Part shown: positions 25,961 to 36,547 of the stretch, piece after piece
Layout: every line of letters begins with the position of its first letter
How positions within the stretch are numbered: position 1 is the stretch's first letter
Assembly: GCA_008360955.1 (NCBI GenBank)
Contig: LUCM01002959.1
Coordinates: 317,310-381,309, forward strand
Source: Fasciolopsis buskii
Taxonomy: Eukaryota; Platyhelminthes; Trematoda; Plagiorchiida; Fasciolidae
Direction of reading: 5' to 3'
Length of the DNA stretch: 64,000 nt
Made by a program: the position numbers and the translations under genes
Notes under the pieces: model-generated
Database searches by the model: none
Told to the model about the DNA's origin: nothing
What the model saw: the letters and a program-made list of their open reading frames with translations, nothing else

Positions 25961-27286
25961 GTCACATTGCCACAGTGAGACTGCACCTTGATGCGATGTG
26001 ACGGCTCGCGTGCCTCCAGGAGTCAGCGAGATATACAGGATGGCTTATCTCAAGCCGAAGATCCAATCATGCCTAAAAGGTCTGTGGGTAGAGGCTTAAC
26101 GAAGTAGTCTCGTGGTCCTCCAGGCTAAGGGTCGATTAGAGCCGACAACTGAGTCGTAAAAATTAGGCGGGAGAATAAATGTTCCAAGTAGCTGTCTATC
26201 CACTTAGCTATGCCCCGTTGCCTTTTGATCAGGTTCTTGTTTGAACAAAAGGCTTTGGTTGAGAGCCCACATTATTCTGCGTAGTGGCTGGACCTCCTAG
26301 CAGTCTTCCTGCAAAAAGCTGCAATGAATAGCGCAAGCACAGTGAATTTCATACCGCATCGGTCGTCGCACAGGATGATCAGAACCAGGTCATCCATTTC
26401 TTTGAGCAGGGTGGTTCCCTCTCTTTTATTCAACCTGTCTCTTCTCTCTCCAACCCGCTCTGTTTGCCCCTTCTGCCTACCCATAGTATCTCCATTGATA
26501 ACACGCCCGATACTCCCAACGGTTTATTGTCAAGTAGTGTAGTAGGTGGTTTTCAGTCTTTTAGCTCACATTTTCTCAAGCCTCGTCAGCCTCTGAATCT
26601 GGGTTCCTTTAAAGTGCGCACATTGAAGGAACCCAGATTCAGAGGCTGACGAGGCTTGAGAAAATGTGAGCTAACAGACTGAAAACCACCTACTACACTA
26701 CTTGACAATAAACCGTTGGGAGTATCGGGCGTGTTATCAATGGAGATACTATGGGTAGGCAGAAGGGGCAAACAGAGCGGGTTGGAGAGAGAAGAGACAG
26801 GTTGAATAAAAGAGAGGGAACCACCCTGCTCAAAGAAATGGATGACCTGGTTCTGATCATCCTGTGCGACGACCGATGCGGTATGAAATTCACTGTGCTT
26901 GCGCTATTCATTGCAGCTTTTTGCAGGAAGACTGCTAGGAGGTCCAGCCACTACGCAGAATAATGTGGGCTCTCAACCAAAGCCTTTTGTTCAAACAAGA
27001 ACCTGATCAAAAGGCAACGGGGCATAGCTAAGTGGATAGACAGCTACTTGGAACATTTATTCTCCCGCCTAATTTTTACGACTCAGTTGTCGGCTCTAAT
27101 CGACCCTTAGCCTGGAGGACCACGAGACTACTTCGTTAAGCCTCTACCCACAGACCTTTTAGGCATGATTGGATCTTCGGCTTGAGATAAGCCATCCTGT
27201 ATATCTCGCTGACTCCTGGAGGCACGCGAGCCGTCACATCGCATCAAGGTGCAGTCTCACTGTGGCAATGTGACTGAACGCCACTG
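25949..27286. repeat. 1.34 kb palindrome of RTE-like 5' sequence
   Basis: Left arm 25949-26617 and right arm 26618-27286 are inverted copies around a centre at 26617.5, inside the octamer GTGCGCAC (26614-26621). Arms match at constant coordinate sum 53235 apart from a single base near 26560 and two mismatches within ten bases of the centre. The arm content is the 5' region and endonuclease start of the RTE-like element, and it is also present in direct orientation after the gap at 27872-28544. The right arm runs directly into the N run, and the sequence on each side of that gap is the same CAGTGGCG motif facing inward. Small ORFs inside the arms (26272-26963, both strands) are fragments of this element, not genes. 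Confidence 0.92.
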
Positions 27287-27871
27287 NNNNNNNNNNNNNN
27301 NNNNNNNNNNNNNNNNNNNNNNNNNNNNNNNNNNNNNNNNNNNNNNNNNNNNNNNNNNNNNNNNNNNNNNNNNNNNNNNNNNNNNNNNNNNNNNNNNNNN
27401 NNNNNNNNNNNNNNNNNNNNNNNNNNNNNNNNNNNNNNNNNNNNNNNNNNNNNNNNNNNNNNNNNNNNNNNNNNNNNNNNNNNNNNNNNNNNNNNNNNNN
27501 NNNNNNNNNNNNNNNNNNNNNNNNNNNNNNNNNNNNNNNNNNNNNNNNNNNNNNNNNNNNNNNNNNNNNNNNNNNNNNNNNNNNNNNNNNNNNNNNNNNN
27601 NNNNNNNNNNNNNNNNNNNNNNNNNNNNNNNNNNNNNNNNNNNNNNNNNNNNNNNNNNNNNNNNNNNNNNNNNNNNNNNNNNNNNNNNNNNNNNNNNNNN
27701 NNNNNNNNNNNNNNNNNNNNNNNNNNNNNNNNNNNNNNNNNNNNNNNNNNNNNNNNNNNNNNNNNNNNNNNNNNNNNNNNNNNNNNNNNNNNNNNNNNNN
27801 NNNNNNNNNNNNNNNNNNNNNNNNNNNNNNNNNNNNNNNNNNNNNNNNNNNNNNNNNNNNNNNNNNNNNNN
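27287..27871. other. Assembly gap, 585 N
   Basis: This N run is bounded on the left by the inverted arm of the palindrome and on the right by a direct copy of the same sequence. The two flanks mirror each other. The open frames spanning it on both strands are artefacts of the N run. Confidence 0.97.
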
Positions 27872-28386
27872 CAGTGGCGTTCAGTCACATTGCCACAGTG
27901 AGACTGCACCTTGATGCGATGTGACGGCTCGCGTGCCTCCAGGAGTCAGCGAGATATACAGGATGGCTTATCTCAAGCCGAAGATCCAATCATGCCTAAA
28001 AGGTCTGTGGGTAGAGGCTTAACGAAGTAGTCTCGTGGTCCTCCAGGCTAAGGGTCGATTAGAGCCGACAACTGAGTCGTAAAAATTAGGCGGGAGAATA
28101 AATGTTCCAAGTAGCTGTCTATCCACTTAGCTATGCCCCGTTGCCTTTTGATCAGGTTCTTGTTTGAACAAAAGGCTTTGGTTGAGAGCCCACATTATTC
28201 TGCGTAGTGGCTGGACCTCCTAGCAGTCTTCCTGCAAAAAGCTGCAATGAATAGCGCAAGCACAGTGAATTTCATACCGCATCGGTCGTCGCACAGGATG
28301 ATCAGAACCAGGTCATCCATTTCTTTGAGCAGGGTGGTTCCCTCTCTTTTATTCAACCTGTCTCTTCTCTCTCCAACCCGCTCTGT

Positions 28387-31300
28387 TTGCCCCTTCTGCC
28401 TACCCATAGTATCTCCATTGATAACACGCCCGATACTCCCAACGGTTTATTGTCAAGTAGTGTAGTAGGTGGTTTTCAGTCTGTTAGCTCACATTTTCTC
28501 AAGCCTCGTCAGCCTCTGAATCTGGGTTCCTTCAATGTGCGCACTTTAATGCAGGCTGGCCAACAGGCGTGTTTGGCTCTGACAGTGGACTCACTTTCGA
28601 TTGATGTCTGCTGTGTGAGTGAAACACGAATTCGGGATTCGAGTAGAGTGATTCAGCTAACTGCGCCAAACGTCTCGTCAAGATATTTTCTTCGCACTTC
28701 AGGAGACGAAGCAGCTCAAGCTGTGGGTCAACGTGGTGTAGGAATAGTCTTGAGTGAAAAGGCTGAAGCAGCCCTTTTAGATTGAATCCCAGTCAACAGT
28801 CGCTTGTGAGTCGTGAGACTGCAGGGATCAGTCGGCGTCCGGAAGGATAGTAGTGTTGTGCGAAGTTTATTTGTTATCTCGGCTTACGCTCCAACAGACT
28901 GCATTACTGATATGTAAAAAGACGAGTTTTACGATGATCTCGTCACCCTTGTTCGGAAGAGCAAAGGCTCTGATATTGTAGTGGTAGCAGGTGACTTTAA
29001 TGCACAAGTTGGAATACTTAGTGCATTGCAGTCCCTTTTGGGTGGGCGGTGCGCCTTGCCAAATCAGCGAACAGATAATGAAGAAAGACTCCAGTTTTGT
29101 GCAGACAACCGTTTATTCCTATCTAGTACAAATTTCCGACACAGTTCGCGTTGTACAATGACATGGTGTTCTAACTCGATAGGCAGTTTGAGTCAGATTG
29201 ACCATATTGCAGTTAGCTGCCCATGGCGCGATTCTGTCCAGAACTGTAGATCGTACTGGACCACATACGTCGAATCGGACCATGCGTTAGTTTTAATGCG
29301 ATTTTTGCTGCACTTGAATGGCCATCGACGCAGGCCACAAATCCTATTGGCTGTCGAACGTTTGTCTGCTTCGGCTGTTCGCAACAGGTACGAACAGAAA
29401 CTGTCCGAGGAACTAGGAACTGCGACCGGTGGCAATGTAGACGATCAGTGGAATCAAATTAAGCGGGCTATGCATTTGGCAGCGAATTTCGCCTGCGGTC
29501 CCAGATCTAGTTTTCATCAAAAACACTGGATTTCTCAAGCGTCGCTAAGTCTAATGGAGCAAACACGCGAGCTGCCTAACTTCAAGGAAATGAATAAGAT
29601 GCGTCGGCAGTTGCAGCGTCAGCTGACCATAAGCCTTAGGAATGACCGCGAAAGCTGGTGGGTTAAGGTAGCCGCAGAGATGGAAGTGGCGTCCGCTTCA
29701 GGTTACAGTCAAAGACTGTTTAAGCTTATACGCGACGACGGTGGGCGGCGAACTTCGGTTACTGAAGTCGTGTGCGATAGGACTGGAGAGCTCATCCATG
29801 GTAGACAGAAAAGACTGAACCGTTGGGCAGAACATTTCAAGGATCAGTTTAACTGGCCATACGCTATCGTATCTAGTCCGACGCCTGGAGCTGTGAATCC
29901 TTGGGGGGTGTCACTTGATCCCCCAACGGAAGTGGAAGTGCAGTCGAATATTCGGCTTCTGAAGAGGGGAAAAGCTGCCGGTCCCGACGAACTTCCCCCA
30001 GTTCTTTTCAGATTGGGTGGAGAAGTGCTGGTGAAATCACTTACCTCCTTGCTTCGTGATATTTGGAACGAGGAGCGTATCCCGCTATCGTGGGGTGAGT
30101 CACTGATTATACCCATCTTCAAGAAGGGTACACGGAGTGACTGCAGCAATCATCGTGGGATTAGTTTAATTCCGATAGTTACTAAGGTGTTAGCTTCGAT
30201 AATGCTGCGCCGTTTGACACCGATTCGCGAGAGTAATATCCGCGAACAACAGGCCGGATTTCAGCCAGGTCGAGGTTGCATCGACCAGATATTCACTTTT
30301 CGACAGATACTCGAAACGCGCCACACGCACCGCCGCCCTACGATCGTGGTCTTCCTCGACTTGAAAGGTGCTTTCGACTCCGTGGATCGACCGGCACTAC
30401 TCAGTGCTCTCCACCGGAAGGATATGCCAACTAAGCTTGTGAACCTTTTGCGAGCATTGTACTCGCATACCTATGGTCGCGTTAGGGTATACGGTGAACT
30501 GTCACATTCATTCGAAACAACTAGTGGCGTTCGACAAGGGCGTTCCATCTCTCCATTCTTGTTCAACTTCGTCATGAACGAGGTGATGGAAGATGCTTTA
30601 GGAGGTCTCCGGGACGTAGGAGTCGAACTGGAAAATGGAGGAAAGCTATGCGACCTAGATTACGCAGACGACGTCGTTTGCCTGTTCGAGTCTGCGGACC
30701 ATGCACAACGGGCACTAGATAGACTGTTGAGATCGGTTGCTCGGTTCGGCATGTGCTTTGCACCTTCAAATTGTAAAGTACTGTTACAGGATTGGACGAC
30801 AGCAGCGCCGAACTTGATACTGGATGGAGAGGAGCTGACGATTTTGGACCGTTTCACCTACATTGGTAGGTGCGTGTCCAACGATGGTAGCTCGGGATTG
30901 GAGGTAAGTATGCGTATATCCAAGGCTCGGGCAGCTTACGCTGGGTTGAAGCACTTGTGGCGTCGGCCTGATATTCCACTGAAGTTGAAAGGTCGTGTGT
31001 ACTGTGCTGCAGTGCGTTCAGTTCTGTTGTACGGTTGCGAGACGTGGAGTATGCGTGTGGGCGATGTTCGTCGGTTGGAGGTTTTCGACAACCGACGTTT
31101 ACGTAGTATGGCTAGGATTGGATGGAGTGACCGGGTGAGTAATATTGAGGTTAGGAATCTGATATTGGGTGGCACTTCTGAAAATAGCTTGTTTCAGCGC
31201 ATGGAACTTAGTAGACTACGCTGGTTGGGTCACGTGTTGCGTATGACGAACACTCGTCTACCACATCGTGCCCCATTTTTTGTTCCTCCTAAGGAATGGA

Positions 31301-31506
31301 AGAAGCCATGTGGAGGCCAACAGATGACGTGGCAACGTGGGATGAGAAAATGTACAGCGAAGTTAGGTAAAGTAGGTGTCTCACGTCTTCGTGGTTGAGG
31401 TCCGAAAGACTCTTCGACTTGTTGGCTGGAGACACTGAAGGATATGGTAGTGAACTGTGAACAGTGGCGATCGTGCTGTCATTTTCTATCGAATCAGAAT
31501 GATTGA
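28387..31506 (+). pseudogene. RTE-like endonuclease/reverse transcriptase ORF with four nonsense codons
   Basis: One frame carries the whole protein. Endonuclease motifs are LGSFNVRTL (28522-28548), CCVSETRI (about 28609), AGDFNAQVG (28987), SQIDHIAVS (29191) and ESDHALVL (29272), covering the metal-binding and catalytic Asn, Glu, Asp and His positions. RT motifs are GAFDSVDR (30367-30390), SGVRQGRSISPFLFNF (about 30522) and the catalytic YADD (30661-30672). Downstream are LLYGCETW and SRLRWLGHVLRM, the usual RTE C-terminal blocks. The frame from 28918 to 31395 is open, about 826 codons. Stops are TGA 28783, TGA 28807, TAA 28915 and TGA 31396; reading past the last one reaches the natural-looking stop at 31504. 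Two of the TGAs stand where relatives in this window have Trp, and one where they have Cys. The start is uncertain because of the 28-base deletion. Confidence 0.9.
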
Positions 31507-31680
31507 AAACGCGTGCGTTTGTACAGTTAGACTGTGTTTCGTGTGTTGGCTGCAGCAGCATCTTATCTTCTCCCGCCTGTGTAGATCTACTCCCTGTTCC
31601 CGTTGGATATTCACTCTTTTTATATAAACGTGTAACTCTGGGGAACGGCAGCGGTCAATGAGGCTTGCCTTGCTGTGAAC

Positions 31681-31711
<31 letters not shown>
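31681..31711 (+). repeat. (GAT)n microsatellite, 3' tail of element B
   Basis: About ten perfect GAT units directly follow the 3' UTR ending GCTGTGAAC. Another copy of the same family at the right edge of the window has a different short tail (ATGACAATGACAA type), so the tail is variable, as in RTE elements. Confidence 0.93.
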
Positions 31712-31949
31712 CACGGTGGTTTTTGATAAGTATATGCATCCTCCGAGTTTCCGTGCTGGGAGTCAGGATCGGGTTAGGGTATCCAAAGAAAAACCGCTTC
31801 TACTGTGTGGGCAGCCGCAAAGTACCGATAACCCAAATATCTCCAGCATGCTTTCTGTGGGGAACCTTTCTAATTTCTGTTATCCCGATGTAGGAAACAC
31901 GCAAGTCGTTGCAAAGAACTGCGGCTTTACGCATTTATCAGATGGCAGT

Positions 31950-34525
31950 ATTAGGGGAAGAGGAAGAAATAGTTTGCAACCGTTGCTTAAATCTAAGTGT
32001 TCTCCTAATTTGGATGCCCTCAGTGTCCGCATACTCATCCAACAATGGGAAAGGACTGTCCCAGCCAAAGTTCTTTAAACTTTCAAAATAGACATGCTGT
32101 GTCTCTGAAACACCCTTACTAGATCCTTCTTCCTTAAGCACTGTTCGTATCCCAGATGCAATCTCATTGTCTATCTTCACTCTACGCACGCGTATTGACC
32201 CGGCTTCGAGCATTCGTGGTCACACTGTCCTTGGGATCGCCCTGCGCATGCGTGCACTGTTTGGCTGGATCCCAGACGGTAGCCGTTTATGTGCAGTTCA
32301 GCTGGGCGGTTCTGTATGCGTGAATAGCAGGCGATTGAAACGTCGTTGGTTGTTGGTCATACCTGTGTATGCATCGACTGACTGCAGCTACCCTGGGGCC
32401 GAAGAAAAGTTCTGCCGAAAGTTATCTCGGCTACTTGGCAGCGCACGTTTAACGGACGTAGTCGTCATTGGTAATGATTGTAACGCCCAACTTGTGTACT
32501 TAACGAAGACGGGACAGCACATCGAAGATCAATTTTCTCTCCAATTCTATCGAACCGACAACGGACATTGTCTTATCCAAGTTTGTCCTGTCCATAGAAG
32601 GGTTTTGCCATAAAATATGACGCCGGCTCACTGGCGCCTTTCTGTACCTTCACAACGTTGCACTCAGATCGATCACATTGATGTCGCTCACCGGTAGCGG
32701 GATTAATCGAGGATCGCCGACCGTTCTGGTCTATATCTGTGAAAGCAGACCATGGTTTGGTCACAGCTCGCTTTTGTTTCCATCTAGTCGTTGGTCACAT
32801 CAGCACAAAAGCCACTTGTCTGGGGCAGCAGATTCTAGATGACAGCCGCCGACTACAATTCCAGTCGCGTCAACAGAATTCCTAGGGCCCTAGAAAACAC
32901 TGGAAGCCGCGCACTCAGCGGCAACTGGCCCGCGGGTCTCGTTGCCACACAAACCCCTGAAGGTATACTCGACTTCAGTTGCACTGTTAGATGCTCGCAA
33001 ATCCATCCCTCCAGATGAAGCATGTAACAAAACCCTTAGACCCCTGAGACATCGGCTGACCAGGGGTTTGAGAAGTGGCCGGAAGCAGCGGTGAATAGAT
33101 ATTCGTATGGAGATGGAAGAGGCTGCTGCTACCGACCAATTAGGAATACTGGTCTGCGGAAGCTAAGCGTAAGCGAAGTGATTAATGGGTGCGGTGAGAC
33201 ACTGATTCACTCTCAGGACCATCGGCTGGCGCGTTGGGCATAACACTTTAGGAAGCAGTTTAGTTGGCCCGCAACCAAATTGGGTCTTTCACTTATACCT
33301 ACAAATGAGCCAATGCAAGTGAATACCAGCCCTCCATCGGAAATGGAGGCGATGAGGGAGACAAGTTTTAAAAATTATGAGAAACCTGGACTAGATAGGC
33401 TGTCCTCATCCTTTCTCAAGTTTGTTAGCGAAGTATAAACGACGAATTTCAAAAAAAAATCGTGGGATCATTCCAGGAAGGGGAAGAAATTCCCAAGGAC
33501 TGGTTTGAATTAGTGATTCTGCAGATTTACAAGAAAGTTGGTAGATCCTCGTGTGAAAGCCGCAGAGAAATTAATTTAGTATACATCGCACACAAGCTGC
33601 CTGCTGACACTATTTTCCATCGATTATTTAGTACTCGCGAAAGATGTATGCGTGAGAATCAAGCAGGTTTCTATCCCGTTCGGGTTTGTTTTGACCAAAT
33701 GTTCACTTGACGGCTGATCTCAAAACAAGGTCATATGTTCCACAGACCCTCGATTTCGATCCTTCTTTATTTGAAAGCGGCGTTTGACTCTGCTGATCGT
33801 GCAGTTCTGTGGCATCGTTCCTCTTTGTAGGTTGTGCCAGAGAGTATCACTCAACTTATCCAATCCCTGCATGCAGGTAGCCAAATTCGAGTTCCCGATG
33901 TTTCAGCCGAATTCAGTGCGAGAAGTGGTGTTCCGGGTGGCCCACTTTTACCTTCCCCTTTCAACTTTGTCATCGAAAGGTTAGAATAGTCCCATTAGAA
34001 CTTGCTCAGACGAGAATCTACCTGACTTGAAATATGCGGACGATGGTGTATTATTGACGGGAGGTCAACGTAAGTTGCAGGTTTTGCTCGATCGTCTGAA
34101 CGATAGTGTAGGTATGTTTCGGACGCGTTTTACGCATTCGAAGGGGTGTTTGAAATGCTTAGTTTCGTAGTATTGGTGGACTATGGTTGGAGGATTTTGT
34201 GAGCAACTCATGAGCTAAGTGTAAAGTACTGATTCCAACGGTCCAGTATTTAAAACAGACAACGAATACGAATAGATTATGGCGTTTGGACATGATTTGC
34301 ACCTGCCCACAAAACTACTATCTAGCCATACGTTATTCTCCGAGGCAGGTAATGGTTGGAGGATGGTTCTAAGCGATCACTGGATGACAGTCGATGGAAG
34401 TTTTAACCAGTGGACTGAATCATATAGGCCCACTTAGAATATCGGGTTGGGCGTTCAGGAGATTCCCCGAAGCGATCGTTGTAGACAATAGGTGATAGGC
34501 CTCACTGCCGCAGTCAGTAGCATTG
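31950..34525 (+). mobile_element. RTE-like element D, degenerate, with internal deletion
   Basis: Endonuclease traces run from the segment near 31985-32080 (NLDALSVRILIQ, like LGSFNVRTLMQ) through SRLCAVQLGGSV at about 32283 to VVIGNDCNAQLVYL near 32464-32505, where AGDFNAQVG is expected. RT traces include the 33462-33710 segment (QAGFYPVRVCFDQMFT), AAFDSADRAVLW near 33780 and an intact KYADDGVLL near 34030-34056. After SVGMFRTRF the copy jumps near 34161 straight to sequence that in element E lies some 330 bases further on, so an internal deletion is present. It ends CAGTCAGTAG at 34511-34520. Stops and frameshifts make it inactive. The family is related to, but clearly different from, copies A and B. 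Confidence 0.8.
34162..34520 (+). repeat. 359-bp block inverted with respect to 37961-38319
   Basis: This is the 3' end of element D. Its reverse complement matches the 3' end of element E at constant coordinate sum 72481, with one mismatch seen. Beyond the block on both sides the two elements are strongly diverged or unrelated. A third, more diverged version lies at 50165-50340. Confidence 0.88.
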
Positions 34526-34769
34526 TTATATTAAAAACCTTCCATCCTCCTCTTCTATATAGCTGTTTAACTCGCTATTCTGCGATTGATTTTTCATTAT
34601 TCGCCGGCATTTTTTTTGATGGAACAAATGATGCGGTGAGGTAGTCATCACAACCACCACACTTTCGTGCAAGGTTAGTTGTTGTCCAGACTGAAAACAA
34701 TTGAACTACATGGTTAAGATTTAGCAACTGAGGGTGGTGGACATGCGAAAAGTATCGACTTTTGAACAT

Positions 34770-35030
34770 TGTTATTTTCATAATATTGGCGGAATATGGT
34801 CGAAGAATTTCCTCAATGACTCAGCGGCTGGGCGCAATGTACGTGGCCCTAGGGTTGAACACTTAGAAGACACTGGATGTGAATAGATTAAGGTGGTTGG
34901 GTCATATTTTAGACATACCGAGAGTTCGTCTGGTTCGCTATATGCTGTTCTGTGGGATCGGTATTAGTTGGAAGATAAGTCACGCTTACTAGTCGATGAC
35001 ATGAAAAAGGTATGGTAATCATAACAAATG
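34770..35030 (+). mobile_element. C-terminal scrap of an RTE-like element inside the left arm
   Basis: The string around 34888-34915 translates to RLRWLGHIL, matching the SRLRWLGHVLRM block of copy B, and is followed by a worn version of the next segment. The mirror copy is at 49655-49915 on the - strand in the right arm. The - strand ORFs 34575-34781 and 34909-35121, and their mirror images, are not recognised proteins. Confidence 0.6.
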
Positions 35031-36530
35031 GATTTGATCCTGTACGTCCATTTTGAATACCGCGTTCGGATTCACGGAACCCCTCAAGCGATGGTTGGGA
35101 ACAACAGATTATATGTCCCAATGTGCCTGGTGGATTGTTAACCTGCCCCCTCCTGTGTTGTTTCTCACCCTGTTATCATGCAGTGAATCTTTCACTACTT
35201 CGCAACCTTTGAGTAGACGACGCTGTTAGATAGTATCCATAACCATAATATTTTGGTGAAAGATTAATTTTCGTAAGAGCGGAAACTGAAACTAGAAAGG
35301 ACCATGAGTTTCGGGACTAATAAAAGCCCTGATCTTAAGGATTTTCCGATGCCCGCATCAGTTGGTACTTGTAATTCACAGCAATGACAGTTTATTACTC
35401 ATCTGAAACAGGCGATACTCTGCTACCTCATGGCCCGTTACCAATTCTCACCAGTTAAGACCCCTTATTTTTCTGTCACTCCAAGTTTCGGGGTCATGAA
35501 TGCCAGTTCGCCTTCCCACGCGTAGTTGGCCTTAGCGGCTATTGACATGCGTTTACCACTGCCCTCTTGTGTCACGTGTACTGAAAGTGCACCATTTTCA
35601 AAATTCACAATGAGTTCTGGTCCTTACGGTTTTCCGAATGCTCCAAACCAGGATGAATAGCTCTATACAGGAAACCGGTTAATAGACATATTATCTCGTT
35701 GAACGGTGTTGGTGTGTTCGGATAACTTGTAGTAGTTTGTCGCGTTTAAACTTTGATACCCACAGATCTTGTGCCAATAGACGTTTCCAGGTGACGGCAA
35801 CCATCCAAGCCATGTAGTTGGGCATAACGGCTATGAGGTATGCACCTTACAACATGCACATGTTTTAAGTGTGTCATGACAAAATGAATAGACATTGTTT
35901 GCTTCCATCTTACCGCAAGTTCACTATATTTTCATAAGGGTTTGTAATCAACAAAAGACTAATGAATGGTTAGTTGATCGACGACAGATGAATTCGAACC
36001 GCAGGCCCTCAGAGCTGCGTTTTATAGCAACAACCATTCGATCACTTTCGGATTAGCCAAGATGGACGAGGAAAATATGATTAACAGTTCTAGACATATT
36101 TCGCACCAACTCAAGACCCGTTATGGACCCGAATAACTGGTTAAAATTCTCTTGTAGGGTTTTCCATCATGTTTCATGCAAAACCTTGTATGCATCATGT
36201 TAAATTACTTCTTAGGATCCCGTTAATTGCAATCACCGGTGTGACTTGGATCTCCTCCGAGGGATCTGTGAATCACGAATAGCATTGCTGTTGGTAGCTT
36301 ATTTTGCAAGATGCTGCTCAGGTTAATGAATGTGATCAACAAAAATACATAATCTCATTCTAACGTGAAGACGTTTTTCCCTTTTTAAAATGCATTTCTT
36401 CGTTACATATTACCGGTTGCAGATAACCGGTCTTGTTCCACATTAAAGCTCAAGAATGCAGGTAAATTTTTGTGTTACATGTCCGTGCAAATTTTTCGAC
36501 CATCTTTACGCTAGTTGTATTTTGATACCC
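35031..36530. other. Unassigned sequence of the left arm
   Basis: No recognisable gene or motif. This is the intronic flank upstream of REEP exon 4 and is repeated inverted at 48155-49654. Confidence 0.5.
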
Positions 36531-36547
36531 TTTACTTTGCTTTCCAG

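Larger units (their letters stand above)
27872..31711 (+). mobile_element. RTE-like non-LTR retrotransposon copy B, near full length
   Basis: About 3.84 kb, with no long terminal repeats. It has a roughly 0.37 kb 5' region, one long coding frame for endonuclease plus reverse transcriptase, a short 3' UTR, and a tail of about ten GAT units (31681-31711). Short tandem-repeat tails and this domain order fit the RTE clade, which includes SR2 of Schistosoma. The 5' end could extend into the adjacent gap. It sits in sense orientation inside REEP intron 3 and appears to have landed at or inside the 5' part of element D. Four nonsense codons and a 28-base deletion, relative to copy A, near 28337 make it inactive as it stands, but the RT part is intact. 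Confidence 0.9.
16763..36547 (+). other. Intron 3 of the REEP gene, about 19.8 kb, packed with retroelements
   Basis: It starts GTAAAG after the AAG codon at 16762 and ends in the pyrimidine-rich TTTACTTTGCTTTCCAG at 36531-36547. Both flanking exons are in phase 0. It contains at least five retroelement remnants, a large palindrome and the 585-base gap, so its true length is uncertain. The pairing of exon 3 to exon 4 rests on matching phase and on protein order within the family. Confidence 0.75.

Noticed and set aside
26272..26963. Four mirrored ORFs of 61-72 codons as small genes
   Set aside because: They are the 5' and endonuclease-start frames of the RTE-like element read in both arms of the palindrome.
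27244..27914. 221-codon frames on both strands across the N run
   Set aside because: Almost all residues are unknown; the frames exist only because N has no stops. The ends are mirrored repeat sequence.
28783..28917. A variant nuclear genetic code with TGA read as Trp or Cys
   Set aside because: The REEP exons use TGG and TGT/TGC normally and have no in-frame TGA, one of the stops is TAA, and TGA ends other frames; decay of a mobile element explains the stops.
29193..31175. Antisense ORFs of 65-101 codons opposite the RTE-like RT
   Set aside because: They overlap the supported sense frame throughout and have no motifs of their own.
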